From Chitinophaga skermanii (GTDB taxonomy: Bacteria > Bacteroidota > Bacteroidia > Chitinophagales > Chitinophagaceae): 64,000 bases of DNA. Shown here one piece after another: positions 34,580-43,966 of this stretch. The notes beneath the pieces were generated by a model. That model was not told where the DNA came from and searched no databases. It saw nothing but the letters and a program-made list of their open reading frames with translations. Numbering within the stretch: position 1 is the first letter of the stretch; every line of letters begins with the position of its first letter. The stretch lies in NCBI RefSeq assembly GCF_003259335.1, contig NZ_QLLL01000004.1, positions 15,689 to 79,688 on the forward strand, given 5' to 3'. The position numbers and the translations under genes were made by a program.

Positions 34580-35758
34580 ATGAAAACGCAGCTATCATTA
34601 TCGTTCGAGAATACAGCCATCGCTTTCGAGAGCAAAACGGATAAGGAGCTTAAAAAAGCTAATTTCCTTTTTAGCAATATCGGGAAGCCTTGGTTAGTGA
34701 AATTGGGCGGGATATTTACACCAATCGCATTAAAATTACATTTGCCCATTACGGGTATTATTAAAAGCACCATTTTTGAACAATTTTGTGGCGGTGAAAC
34801 GTTGGAAGAAGCTTCAAAAGCAGTTGCCCACTTACACAAGTTCCATGTAGGCGTTGTGTTGGATTACGGTGTAGAAGCGATGGAAGGAGAGGAAAACTAC
34901 GATAAAGCAGTGCCCGAATTCATCCGCGCTATTCAATTTGCCGCCAGCAAGCCAAACGTTCCATTCGTGAGCATCAAAATTACCGGCTTTGCTCGTTTCT
35001 CTTTATTAGAAAAACTCCATGCCGGCGAAACACTCACCGAAAGCGAACAACAAGAATACGCACGCGTTAAAAAACGTATCTACCAAATCTGCGAAGCAGC
35101 CGCGAAACACAATGTGTGGGTATTAGTAGATGCCGAAGAATCTTGGATTCAACAACCGGTAGATGATCTTACCGACGAGATGATGGAGTTGTTCAACAAA
35201 CAAACCGTTATCGTGTACAACACTTTCCAAATGTACCGTCACGATCGCCTCGCTTACCTAAAAACATCCTTCGAAAAAGCGAAAGCAAAAGGCTATTTAC
35301 TCGGCGCGAAACTCGTTCGCGGTGCGTATATGGAGAAAGAACGCAAACGCGCAGAAGAGATGGGGTATCCTTCACCGATCCAACCAAATAAAGAAGCTAC
35401 GGATAGAGATTATAATGCAGGTGTAAAATATTGCATCGAAAGATTGCAAGATTTAGCACTTTTCGTAGGTACGCACAACGAAGATAGCTGTATGTTAGCC
35501 GCTACCTTGCTCCATGAAAATGGCTACGAACACCAACACCCAAGGGTGAGCTTCTCACAATTGTATGGCATGAGCGACAATATCTCCTTCAACTTAGCAC
35601 ATGCCGGCTACCGTGTATCTAAATATTTACCATATGGCCCAGTACGCGACGTATTACCGTACCTACTGCGCCGTGCGCAAGAGAACACTTCAATGAGCGG
35701 GCAAATGGGCCGCGAATTAAGTTTCATCAAAGAAGAAATGAAGCGCAGGAAAATGTAA
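34580..35758 (+). CDS. Proline dehydrogenase
   Basis: A 392-residue FAD-dependent TIM-barrel enzyme that oxidises proline to pyrroline-5-carboxylate and passes electrons to the respiratory chain. Family segments are VPFVSIKITGFARFSLLEKLHAGETL, VWVLVDAEESWIQQPVDDL, TVIVYNTFQMYRHDRLAYL, GAKLVRGAYMEKERKRA, FVGTHNE and the final PYGPVRDVLPYLLRRAQENTSM. It is the single-domain form without an attached P5C dehydrogenase. The open frame reaches back to 34508, but the promoter ends just before ATG 34580, so MKTQLSLSF is chosen. Divergent from the FecR gene. Confidence 0.95.
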   Translation: MKTQLSLSFENTAIAFESKTDKELKKANFLFSNIGKPWLVKLGGIFTPIALKLHLPITGIIKSTIFEQFCGGETLEEASKAVAHLHKFHVGVVLDYGVEAMEGEENYDKAVPEFIRAIQFAASKPNVPFVSIKITGFARFSLLEKLHAGETLTESEQQEYARVKKRIYQICEAAAKHNVWVLVDAEESWIQQPVDDLTDEMMELFNKQTVIVYNTFQMYRHDRLAYLKTSFEKAKAKGYLLGAKLVRGAYMEKERKRAEEMGYPSPIQPNKEATDRDYNAGVKYCIERLQDLALFVGTHNEDSCMLAATLLHENGYEHQHPRVSFSQLYGMSDNISFNLAHAGYRVSKYLPYGPVRDVLPYLLRRAQENTSMSGQMGRELSFIKEEMKRRKM

Positions 35759-35793
35759 CTGTTAGAGAAAATATTATTGTACATTATAAAGAG

Positions 35794-35827
35794 AAAGGTC
35801 GGCTCTACGCGTAGAGCTGGCCTTTTG
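35794..35827. terminator. Terminator between convergent genes
   Basis: AAAGG and GGCTCTA at the left pair with TAGAGC and CCTTTT at the right with two internal mismatches around a CGCG loop. It can act in either direction. Confidence 0.7.
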
Positions 35828-35831
35828 TAAT

Positions 35832-36230
35832 TTAGAAGCTATCCAACCAAACCAGTTCCCCCGTTTCATGGATGTAATGCGTTCCTTTCACCTTCACGAA
35901 TACCGCCATCATAATCGAAGCTGCCCGAATTTTTGGATGTATGCTTTTGTTCAACGTATCAATTTGTTTCCGCGTAATGGTACCGTTCTTTAAAAGCTCG
36001 TTAAAGACGATTTCGAACTTTTCGTATGGAATAGACGATTCGCGGTGATTGGAGCTAATACGGGTAAGATGGGTGCCGGTAACGGCTACTATTTCATTGG
36101 TAAGTTGGCGGGTTTGGGTTTTGATGGTGGTGCCTTGCAATGGCATAATGTCGCGCTGCCATATTTCTTTGAATATTGTAGTATGCATATCGTTGATTAG
36201 TAAGGTGAAAGTAGGATTATTTGGTGGCAT
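35832..36230 (-). CDS. Hypothetical protein
   Basis: A 132-residue cytosolic protein, or 118 residues if begun at the second ATG (36188, MHTTIFKEIW). I recognise no family. Visible content is an amphipathic N-terminal half (TRQLTNEIVAVTGTHLTRISSNHRES) and a C-terminal FVKVKGTHYIHETGELVWLDSF. It is flanked by a terminator and the second repeat array. Confidence 0.6.
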   Translation of the reverse strand: MPPNNPTFTLLINDMHTTIFKEIWQRDIMPLQGTTIKTQTRQLTNEIVAVTGTHLTRISSNHRESSIPYEKFEIVFNELLKNGTITRKQIDTLNKSIHPKIRAASIMMAVFVKVKGTHYIHETGELVWLDSF

Positions 36231-36615
36231 AAAGGTGTGTATAAGGGGCGATTCGTACCTAACTAATTGTGAATGAGCCTTTCTACCGTAGTTTCAAAGT
36301 ACTTTCCATGTAAATTCCATGTAATTACAAGGTGCTTTCTGTGTAAATTCACTGTATTTTGACGCTAATTGGGATGATGTTTCCCTTGTTTTACCCTTAG
36401 CGTGCTGTTACTTCTCAACGGCGCTGCCATCGTTACTTCTTATGACAGGTTACTCCAATTCCGTCTTCCATTTTCCTACCTATCGATGAGATGAACCTGC
36501 TATATATAAACACATAAAATATACTTCCGGTAGGGCATTTTTCGCTTCAAAAGGACCCAAATTTGATACTATAATAGCTAATAACCCAGTTTGCTTCACC
36601 ATAAAATTTGCATCC
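36231..36615. other. Non-coding stretch with repeat array
   Basis: About 385 bases between divergent hypothetical genes. The left third holds the degenerate repeat array (36281-36357); the rest is pyrimidine-rich like the region at 6100-6240. No other feature is visible. Confidence 0.5.
36281..36357. repeat. Second array of degenerate TTCCATGTAA-type units
   Basis: About seven units of 10-12 bp: TTCTACCGTAG, TTTCAAAGTAC, TTTCCATGTAAA, TTCCATGTAAT, TACAAGGTGC, TTTCTGTGTAAA and TTCACTGTAT. The same consensus fills 6016-6104. Confidence 0.65.
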
Positions 36616-37533
36616 ATGAGTAACGCTATGTACCTCCATCCAAAGCACTTACATAAAGTAGCTTTTTACCCTACAGCCAATGGCTATCTTACCGTCACGC
36701 GCCAGCGCAAGCCTACCAATTGGCAGGCCGATTGTTACGAAAAGATCCGTTCCCATCGTAAAGAATTTGGCAGGGCTGCACAAACGGCTGCGGCTATCCG
36801 CTTGGCGTTCAAACAAATTATAGATGTTTGTCCTGATACAACCATGTATAGGCGGATGTCGTCTAAATTGTTGGAAATCATTAAAAGTGATACATCGCTA
36901 ATCCGTGGCGATCGTACCGTAGAAGGGGGCGATATGCACGCTTTGCTCGATTTCCAGTTTAATAAAGACGTTAACTTCTACAGGGTGTGCCATGTAACGC
37001 CCACTATTCACCTAAACAGGAAAGCGGGAATGGCAGAATTAACACTGCCTTCGTTCAATCCCCAGTACGACATACGCGCACCCAAAAACACCACGCATTT
37101 TAAAATGGTGGCAGCCGTGCATGCCCTTCATTTCGATACAAATGAAACGAACACCGTGTGTGTGAAAACGAGCACATTAGCTATCAATGAAGCCTTACCC
37201 AATGGGCTTACCTTACAAGTACCCTTCCAAGCAGGCGATAACAGGCATTTATTCGTTTCTATCGGGATTGAATTCATAGAAATCCTAAACAGCCGGGAAT
37301 ACAGCATCAAAGCCGGGCATAAAAACGCCGTGTGCATTGCCCGCGTATATCCCAAGCCGGTAACGCAAGAAGTACCATTGGCAAACGTTATACCACAAAC
37401 CATTCACCGGGAATCTACCGTGGCTATCAAGCGTATTGCCCCGCGCAAAAAGGAGCAACACATGCTTCAACCTGTAAATACCCGTAAAAAACACCGCTCG
37501 CTTATTGGTACAAAATATAGCCTGCTGGAATGA
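36616..37533 (+). CDS. Hypothetical protein
   Basis: A 305-residue protein of unknown family. The N-terminal third is basic (HPKHLHKVAFYPTANGYLTVTRQRKPTNW, then RSHRKEFGRAAQTAAAIRLAFKQII). The middle is beta-rich with Thr and Asn (TPTIHLNRKAGMAELTLPSF, FKMVAAVHALHFDTNETN), and the last 40 residues are Lys/Arg-rich. No signal peptide. It has no operon partner and lies about 260 bp after the repeat array. Confidence 0.7.
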   Translation: MSNAMYLHPKHLHKVAFYPTANGYLTVTRQRKPTNWQADCYEKIRSHRKEFGRAAQTAAAIRLAFKQIIDVCPDTTMYRRMSSKLLEIIKSDTSLIRGDRTVEGGDMHALLDFQFNKDVNFYRVCHVTPTIHLNRKAGMAELTLPSFNPQYDIRAPKNTTHFKMVAAVHALHFDTNETNTVCVKTSTLAINEALPNGLTLQVPFQAGDNRHLFVSIGIEFIEILNSREYSIKAGHKNAVCIARVYPKPVTQEVPLANVIPQTIHRESTVAIKRIAPRKKEQHMLQPVNTRKKHRSLIGTKYSLLE

Positions 37534-37619
37534 GGTGATAGTAAAAAGTGTATTGTAATGGAAATCACATAAGTAAGTCAGCCCCATGAAATCTACTATT
37601 ACTTATATATATTTGCCCC

Positions 37620-38414
37620 ATGGAACAATACCTCGCTCTTCTCAAACATATCATCGATACAGGCAATAAGAAAACAGATCGTACCGGAACAGGCACCACC
37701 AGCGTGTTTGGTTACCAAATGCGTTTTAATTTAGCAGATGGTTTCCCCATGGTAACGACGAAGAAGTTGCATTTAAAATCGATTATATACGAGTTACTGT
37801 GGTTCCTACAAGGCGATACGAATATCAAGTATTTGAAAGAACATGGTGTACGTATTTGGGACGAGTGGGCCGATGAAAACGGCGACCTCGGTCCTGTGTA
37901 CGGTAAACAATGGCGTAGTTGGATAGCGGCTGATGGTACGGTGATTGATCAAATTACGGAGTTAATTCAGCAGATTAAAACCAAACCCGATTCCCGTCGT
38001 TTAATTGTGAACGCATGGAACGTGGGTGATATTCCGCACATGGCATTGGCACCTTGTCATTGTATGTTCCAATTCAACGTGGTAAATGGTCGTTTAGATT
38101 GCCAATTATACCAACGTAGTGCCGACGTGTTCTTAGGCGTTCCCTTCAACATTGCATCGTATGCATTGCTAACGATGATGATTGCCCAGGTGTGCGACTT
38201 AGAACCGGGTGAATTTATCCATACATTTGGAGATGTACACTTGTACAACAACCACGTAGAGCAGGCGAATGAGCAGTTATCGCGTCAACCATTCTCTTTG
38301 CCTACCATGAAAATTAATCCTGCTGTGAAAGATATTTTCTCTTTCCAATTTGAAGACTTTGTGTTGGAAGATTACCAAGCGCATCCAAGCATTAAAGCAC
38401 CTGTGGCAGTATAA
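37620..38414 (+). CDS. thyA: Thymidylate synthase
   Basis: A 264-residue enzyme that methylates dUMP to dTMP using methylene-tetrahydrofolate. It has [19 protein letters not shown] at the N-terminus, the active-site Cys in [12 protein letters not shown], the [23 protein letters not shown] nucleotide-binding motif and GDVHLYNNH. Length equals that of E. coli ThyA. The sequence TATATTTG at 37608-37615 fits a -7 box only five bases ahead of the ATG, so the mRNA may be nearly leaderless, though the -33 box is unclear. folA follows 49 bp later and regenerates the folate cofactor. Confidence 0.98.
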   Translation: MEQYLALLKHIIDTGNKKTDRTGTGTTSVFGYQMRFNLADGFPMVTTKKLHLKSIIYELLWFLQGDTNIKYLKEHGVRIWDEWADENGDLGPVYGKQWRSWIAADGTVIDQITELIQQIKTKPDSRRLIVNAWNVGDIPHMALAPCHCMFQFNVVNGRLDCQLYQRSADVFLGVPFNIASYALLTMMIAQVCDLEPGEFIHTFGDVHLYNNHVEQANEQLSRQPFSLPTMKINPAVKDIFSFQFEDFVLEDYQAHPSIKAPVAV

Positions 38415-38463
38415 TTTTTATTATTTTCTTGTATTCATTTTACTATTATTCTTTTTACATATC

Positions 38464-38964
38464 ATGTTATTGTCGATTATCGTAGCAGCATCTGAGAACA
38501 ATGTTATTGGCATCAATAACCAATTACCTTGGAAGCTATCCGCGGATTTAAAGTTTTTCAAGAATACGACATGGGGTTCCCCGATCATCATGGGTAGAAA
38601 AACGTATGAATCAATCGGCAGGCCTTTACCAGGCAGGCAGAACATTGTGATTACCCGCCAAGCCAACTACCAACCGGAAGGCGTACAAGTAGTAGGCTCT
38701 ATTGAGGCTGCTATTGCTACTGCGCAGGCTTGGGATGTACAAGAAGCCTTTATTACCGGCGGTACAGAAATATTCTTACAAGCCTTTCCATTCGTCAATA
38801 GGGTATACCTCACCCGCGTAAAAGCCCATATAGAGGGCGACGCTTATTTCCCCGCACTTCCTGCCAGCGAATGGCAACTTATTTCGAATGAATTACATCA
38901 TGCCGATGAGAAGAACGAATATGATTATGACTTCCAGAAATGGGAGCGCATATTGAAAGACTAG
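38464..38964 (+). CDS. folA: Dihydrofolate reductase
   Basis: A 166-residue enzyme that reduces the dihydrofolate made by thymidylate synthase. ATG at 38464 gives MLLSIIVAASENNVIGINNQLPWKLSADLKFFK, with the substrate Asp in the LSADLKFF segment, followed by PIIMGRKTYESIGRPLPGRQNIVITR and the NADPH-site Gly-Gly of AFITGGTEIFLQAF. The longer open frame from 38350 overlaps thyA and is not used. thyA-folA is a usual pair. Confidence 0.97.
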   Translation: MLLSIIVAASENNVIGINNQLPWKLSADLKFFKNTTWGSPIIMGRKTYESIGRPLPGRQNIVITRQANYQPEGVQVVGSIEAAIATAQAWDVQEAFITGGTEIFLQAFPFVNRVYLTRVKAHIEGDAYFPALPASEWQLISNELHHADEKNEYDYDFQKWERILKD

Positions 38965-39483
38965 GCATGTTGTGGTGTATGTTTTTTTAAATTGATTGAT
39001 ATGTAAAGTATCGAAATGGACTTGTATTGTTTGCATAATTGTGTCTAAAATTCTCATAATAATACCCCGTTTATCACCCATATTTTTATCTATACATCAA
39101 CATCATTTTATAACTATCATACGATCTATAAAACAATAATTATAGATCCCGTTTTTCCCTCTATTTTCACTCCTTAGTTTTCAAAAATAAAAATAATTGA
39201 TTCGCTGTAATATAATACAGTAGGCTGTTACAGCCGAATTTAAAATTGTGCGTTTTAAAAAATCACTTGTTTTTGATGTTTGTATTTTCCCAATTATTAG
39301 CTTTGAAATACGATGCACTTCGAGCATAAAAAAAGAAGCTCGATGCAGTAGAATTTTGTTTGTTAGTGATGAGAGATGCAGGGATATAATTGTTAATCTT
39401 AAAAACCATATGTATGAAGAAATTACAGTTTGTAACCGCCAATAATGTAGTCCACAATAATGATAACATTTTAAAATTTTAAC
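38965..39483. other. AT-rich non-coding stretch upstream of the ART-like pair
   Basis: About 520 bases visibly richer in A and T than the flanking housekeeping DNA. Short open frames exist (for example plus strand 39248-39445), but none shows a recognisable protein. No insertion-sequence ends or tRNA gene are seen. Confidence 0.5.
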
Positions 39484-39789
39484 ATGAGGAGAATGCCAAA
39501 GTTTGAAAAACCCCTTACGTTCGAAGAAGACCTAGCAATACAGGTAAAAGCCGCAAAACGAATTATGGCAGATAAGTACCTGCGATTCGATTTTCTACTA
39601 GGGATACGCATAATTAATAAACAAGGTGTTATTAGAAAACCATGGCGAGCTAAAGGGTTACAGCCTCCTTATAAGTTCAATTTTGGAACGAAGGAAGCGC
39701 CTATATATTTAACAGAAGCAGAAGTCAAAGCAAAAATTAAAGAAAGAAAATCTAAAACCAAATTATGTACTCAAAAAGAAGTGGTCTAG
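39484..39789 (+). CDS. Small basic protein upstream of ART-like gene
   Basis: A 101-residue, Lys-rich protein of unknown family (FEEDLAIQVKAAKRIMADKYLRFDFLLGIRIINKQG, then LTEAEVKAKIKERKSK). ATG at 39484 or 39493 is possible. Its last 25 bases overlap the start of the next gene in another frame, a layout common in toxin-antitoxin and other co-regulated pairs. If the partner is toxic, this could be the antidote, which is inference. Codon use is AT-rich like its neighbour. Confidence 0.65.
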   Translation: MRRMPKFEKPLTFEEDLAIQVKAAKRIMADKYLRFDFLLGIRIINKQGVIRKPWRAKGLQPPYKFNFGTKEAPIYLTEAEVKAKIKERKSKTKLCTQKEVV

Positions 39790-40376
39790 TATTAGGCTTT
39801 CATGGCTGCGATGAGCAAGTTGCACATGCCATTATACTTGGAAAGGAGAAATTACTCCCAAGTAAAAATGATGATGATTGGTTAGGTTATGGAATTTATT
39901 TCTGGGATAATAGCCCGTCAAGGGCATTGGAATATGCAACCTATTTAAGTAAGCGACCTGGACTAAAAAATTCCATTACTAAGCCTACTGTATTAGGAGC
40001 TGTTATTGATTTGGGAAATTGTTTGGATTTGCTGGATTATGAGAATCTTTCTCACGTAAAAAATGCTTATGAGTTAATCTATGGTAATTATGAAGATGAT
40101 AATTTGTCAATACCAATTAATAGCCCTTTACAAAATGGAGATGATTTAATCTTGCGAAGGCTTGATTGTGCAGTCATTGAAGGCGTACACAGAATTAGGA
40201 ATGATGAAAATTCACCCTCTTTCGATTCCGTCCGGGGAGTATGCTGGGAAGGAGATGAGCTTTACCCTAATGCAGGGTTCCGTGAAAAAGATCATATCCA
40301 AATCTGTATTCGAAATCATGATTGTATCAAAGGATATTTCTTGCCTACAGTAGACAAATATTCTATCGTTATATAA
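39765..40376 (+). CDS. Putative ADP-ribosyltransferase-like protein
   Basis: A 203-residue protein. The N-terminus LVLGFHGCDEQVAHAIILG and, some 25 residues on, WLGYGIYFWDNSPSRALEYATYLSKR resemble the first two elements of H-Y-E-type ADP-ribosyltransferases: His in FHG and Tyr in GIYFW. A DUF3990-like relation is possible. The catalytic Glu is not identified with confidence; candidates lie in the region 140-180 (VIEGVHRIRNDE, CWEGDELYPN). It overlaps the upstream small gene by 25 bp. The locus is AT-rich and lies between folA and dnaG, consistent with horizontal gain. Confidence 0.72.
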   Translation: MYSKRSGLVLGFHGCDEQVAHAIILGKEKLLPSKNDDDWLGYGIYFWDNSPSRALEYATYLSKRPGLKNSITKPTVLGAVIDLGNCLDLLDYENLSHVKNAYELIYGNYEDDNLSIPINSPLQNGDDLILRRLDCAVIEGVHRIRNDENSPSFDSVRGVCWEGDELYPNAGFREKDHIQICIRNHDCIKGYFLPTVDKYSIVI

Positions 40377-40446
40377 TCTAAGTAATGTGTAAGTTGTTAG
40401 TACGAAAATTTACTTTCCTACCTTTTTAGATTTGCTCTTATACCCT

Positions 40447-42393
40447 TTACTTCACAATTACAGTACCCAAACCATCTACTAACTCCTTCACTAAGTCTTT
40501 CAGATGTTTATGTACCTCTATACACCTCAACTGGGTTTCATAATCAGTTGCATTCGCCATTTCTTGTTGGTTCTCTTGGATGAGCACATTTATCTTACGG
40601 AGAATAAGATAATTGGTAGCAGAAATGGTGTCTTTCTTATAGGCTTTGTCACCGAAAACAGTGTCGATCTCAAAACGATCTTTCCAGTTAGCACTCAATT
40701 CAGCTTCTTTGTCTTCTAAGATGCGGGCCGTTATTTGTGATACTTCTTGGTCGGCATGGTACAAGAACCATTTCCTATCCGGGATATTGCCTTCATCATA
40801 CAATACCTTGTAATCGTGGAGGATGCGTTTAATAAGGCTGTTCTCCATCAACGATTCAAAATCATACGGTAGGTTAAATACATAATCCGCTACGGAAGAA
40901 TTGGCTTCTATGTCGAACACTTTATCACCGAAACGAAGCAATATTTTAATTAACTCCCTTTCATTCTTCTCTACTTTATGAAATAAGTACTCGCTATCAA
41001 CAGGCGCATCGTCCACCGCCATCATTTCCTCGTCGCTCGGAAGTGGCTGCTGCGGGAGGTTCTTTTGTTCGAACTTCGTTACCTTCTCGCGGATGAACCT
41101 ATTCACCAACTGCACCATCGCGGTTTCGTCGATGTTGAGGAGGGTGCTACATTGACGAATATAATCTTGCTGCTTCGTGAAATCCTCTACCTTGTCGATC
41201 TTCGCAATGGTTTCCGCGATCTCGTTTACCAGTTGCGATTTTCTTTGGGTATCGTTGCCCACATCTTTCAATGATGTATGCAACTTGAAGAGAATAAAGT
41301 CTTGCTTGTTTTGTGCAATAAATTCCCGGAACGCTTCCGCCCCAATCTTCTGCACGTAACTATCAGGATCTTCCTTATCAGGGATCAACACCAACTTCAC
41401 ATTCAGTCCTTCTTCCACTGCCATATCCAAACCACGCAAAGCCGCTTTCACACCGGCATTATCACCATCGTATAAAATAGTGAGGTTATTGGTGTATTTA
41501 CGAATAAGGCGTAGCTGGTCTTGCGTAAGCGATGTACCACTCGAGGCCACCACGTTCTCGATCCCGGCTTGGTGTAAAGAAATAACGTCGGTATACCCTT
41601 CCACTAGCAAACACTCATCGAGCTTATCGATGGCATGGCGAGCGAAGTAAGTACCGTATAAAACTTTCGACTTGAAGTAGATTTCATTCTCGGGCGAGTT
41701 GATGTATTTCGGCGCTTTGTCATGCTTACCGAGAATACGCGCACCGAAGCCTAGTACTTTGCCCGATTGGTTATGAATAGGGAAAATAACACGCCCGCGG
41801 TAATTATCCGCCGGTTGTTCATTCCGAATGGTTACCAAGCCTGTTTTTTGCAAGTACTCGAGGCTATAGCCCTTTTGTATAGCTGTATTTACAAAGGCAT
41901 CGCGGGTATTGAGGCAATAGCCTAATTGGAATTTCTGGATGGTTTCCGCCGTAAAGCCTCTTTCTTCGAAGTACGACAAACCAATGTTCTGTCCTTCTTC
42001 ACTATTAGTAAGCGTTTCTTGGAAGTAGTCGCGCGCGAAGTTATTGATGATATACAAGCTATCGGCCAATAACTGGCGTTCCCGCACTTCCGGGCTTACC
42101 TCCGTTTCTTCCACCTCCACATTATACTTCTGCGCTAGCCAACGCAATGCTTCTACATAGGAATACTTTTCGTGTTCCATGAGGAAGTTAATAGCGTTAC
42201 CACTTTTACCGCAACCAAAGCACTTGTAAATTTCCTTGCTGGGCGATACGGTAAACGATGGTGATTTCTCGTTGTGGAAAGGACATAAGCCCAAATAGTT
42301 CGTCCCCCTTTTCTTCAAACGAACAAAGGAACCAACGATCTCCACAACGTCGATACGACTTAATATTTGCTGTATGGTATTTTGTGTAATCAA
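40447..42393 (-). CDS. dnaG: DNA primase
   Basis: A 648-residue primase that makes RNA primers at replication forks. The CHC2 zinc finger is at about 38-64 (CPFHNEKSPSFTV, then CFGCGKSG). The catalytic core has the RGRVIFPIHNQSGKVLGFGARIL segment and a Toprim domain (LLVEGYTDVISLHQAGIENVVASSGTSLT, then LYDGDNAGVKAALRG). A C-terminal helicase-interaction region follows. Normal length. Divergent from the thiolase gene. Confidence 0.97.
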   Translation of the reverse strand: MITQNTIQQILSRIDVVEIVGSFVRLKKRGTNYLGLCPFHNEKSPSFTVSPSKEIYKCFGCGKSGNAINFLMEHEKYSYVEALRWLAQKYNVEVEETEVSPEVRERQLLADSLYIINNFARDYFQETLTNSEEGQNIGLSYFEERGFTAETIQKFQLGYCLNTRDAFVNTAIQKGYSLEYLQKTGLVTIRNEQPADNYRGRVIFPIHNQSGKVLGFGARILGKHDKAPKYINSPENEIYFKSKVLYGTYFARHAIDKLDECLLVEGYTDVISLHQAGIENVVASSGTSLTQDQLRLIRKYTNNLTILYDGDNAGVKAALRGLDMAVEEGLNVKLVLIPDKEDPDSYVQKIGAEAFREFIAQNKQDFILFKLHTSLKDVGNDTQRKSQLVNEIAETIAKIDKVEDFTKQQDYIRQCSTLLNIDETAMVQLVNRFIREKVTKFEQKNLPQQPLPSDEEMMAVDDAPVDSEYLFHKVEKNERELIKILLRFGDKVFDIEANSSVADYVFNLPYDFESLMENSLIKRILHDYKVLYDEGNIPDRKWFLYHADQEVSQITARILEDKEAELSANWKDRFEIDTVFGDKAYKKDTISATNYLILRKINVLIQENQQEMANATDYETQLRCIEVHKHLKDLVKELVDGLGTVIVK

Positions 42394-42577
42394 AATTGCA
42401 CGTACGTTGAAACGTACAAATCTAAGGAAATTTAACGAGGTCGAAACAAATGACTAAATCCTTGAAAAAAATTCATCATTCATGCCGAAATAATAGGTGT
42501 CTTGTATTTCGTTGAATGACTGTTCGTTTGGCTCCCAAAATCGCTAAATTTGGAAGCTTCAAAAAATAGCTAGACAA

Positions 42578-43750
42578 ATGAAAGAAGTATATATCGTATC
42601 AACAGCCCGTACGCCCATCGGGAGTGTGAATGGGTCTTTAGCTTCAGTACCGGCAACACAGCTTGGTGCTATTGTAATTAAAGCTGCCTTAGAGCGTGCC
42701 GGTGTTGCCGCCAATGAAGTACAAGAAGTATATATGGGTAACGTAATTAACGCCAACCTAGGTCAAGCCCCCGCTAACCAAGCGAGCATTTATGCAGGCT
42801 TGCCCAATACAGTACCTTGTACTACGGTTAATAAAGTATGTGCTTCCGGTATGAAAGCGATTATGTTAGGCGCACAAAGCATTTTATTGGGCGAGAATGA
42901 CGTAGTAGTGGCCGGTGGTATGGAAAGTATGACCAATGTACCTTTCTACTTAGATAAAGCGCGTAATGGTTATAAATTAGGTCATGGTACCGTAATCGAT
43001 GGTATTATCCGTGATGGTTTATGGGACCCTTATAAAGATTTCCACATGGGTAATGCAGCCGAATTATGTGCCACGGAATATAAAATTACCCGTGAAGACC
43101 AAGATGCTTATGCCATCGAAAGTTATAAACGGGCTGCAGCAGCGTGGGAGAAAGGTTATTACAACCAGGAAGTAGTACCGGTAGAAATCGGGGGTAAAGT
43201 GCCGGTAACAGTTACAGAAGACGAAGACTACAAAAAAGTAAAATTCGACAAAATTCCTTCCTTGAAACCTACCTTCCAGAAAGATGGTACTATTACTGCC
43301 GCAAACGCATCGAACATCAACGATGGGGCCGCTGCCGTGGTATTAATGAGTGGCGAGAAGGTAAAAGAACTGGGTGTGAAGCCGTTGGCGAAGATCATTA
43401 GCTTCGCAGATGCCAGCCAAGCACCGGAATGGTTCACTACGACCCCTGTAAAAGCGATCAATAAGGCATTAGCGAAAGCGAACTTAACGGTAGCGGATAT
43501 GGATTTTGCGGAAGTGAATGAGGCATTTTCTTGCGTTCCTATTGCGAATGAGCGCGATTTGGGTATGTCGCACGACAAAGTGAATGTTTGGGGCGGTGCT
43601 GTATCAATGGGTCACCCTATTGGTTGTAGCGGAGCTAGGATTGTGGTAACCTTGAATTCGATCTTACACCAGCACAATGGAAAGTATGGCGTTGCGGGAA
43701 TTTGCAACGGTGGTGGTGGCGCTAGCGCTATAATTATAGAAAAAGTATAA
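42578..43750 (+). CDS. Acetyl-CoA C-acetyltransferase (thiolase)
   Basis: A 390-residue degradative or biosynthetic thiolase that joins or splits acetyl-CoA and acetoacetyl-CoA. The acylated Cys lies in NKVCASGMKAIMLGAQ, the second Cys and His in GHPIGCSGARI, and NEAFS precedes them. GGGGASAIIIEKV ends the protein. TAAATTTG at 42545-42552 fits a -7 box. It stands alone, divergent from dnaG and 216 bp before pdhB; a hairpin (43771-43821) lies between them. Confidence 0.95.
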   Translation: MKEVYIVSTARTPIGSVNGSLASVPATQLGAIVIKAALERAGVAANEVQEVYMGNVINANLGQAPANQASIYAGLPNTVPCTTVNKVCASGMKAIMLGAQSILLGENDVVVAGGMESMTNVPFYLDKARNGYKLGHGTVIDGIIRDGLWDPYKDFHMGNAAELCATEYKITREDQDAYAIESYKRAAAAWEKGYYNQEVVPVEIGGKVPVTVTEDEDYKKVKFDKIPSLKPTFQKDGTITAANASNINDGAAAVVLMSGEKVKELGVKPLAKIISFADASQAPEWFTTTPVKAINKALAKANLTVADMDFAEVNEAFSCVPIANERDLGMSHDKVNVWGGAVSMGHPIGCSGARIVVTLNSILHQHNGKYGVAGICNGGGGASAIIIEKV

Positions 43751-43770
43751 AAAATAGAGATATTTAACTT

Positions 43771-43821
43771 CGGGCTTCAAACCTTTTGTGAACGCGTGTT
43801 TACGGGAGGAAAGGAAGCCCG
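43771..43821 (+). terminator. Hairpin between thiolase and pdhB genes
   Basis: CGGGCTTC at 43771-43778 pairs with GAAGCCCG at 43814-43821, extended by CTTT (43783-43786) with AAAG (43810-43813). No T run follows, so it may be a terminator, attenuator or mRNA end-structure. Confidence 0.45.
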
Positions 43822-43879
43822 TTGTGCTATATATTACGAAAGAATGGTGGAAGTAATACCGCACCTTTATCCTTTTTCC

Positions 43880-43910
43880 TTTGCTTTTTCGCGAACAAAC
43901 GATATTTTTG
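43880..43910 (+). promoter_or_regulatory. Promoter of pdhB
   Basis: TTTG at 43880-43883 and TATTTTTG at 43903-43910, 19 bp apart, fit the Bacteroidota consensus. The start point would be near 43915, giving a leader of about 50 nt. Confidence 0.6.
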
Positions 43911-43966
43911 CCCAGCCTTTTGTATAAAAAGGAAAACTTAATGTTCAAATTTTATTTTAGAGTAAA

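Noticed and set aside
38350..38463. N-terminal extension of folA overlapping thyA
   Set aside because: The family starts at MLLSIIVAA; the extension reads thyA in another frame.
39248..39445. 65-residue open frame in the AT-rich region before the ART-like pair
   Set aside because: Its start is not preceded by a promoter or ribosome site and the sequence has no domain; it is probably chance.
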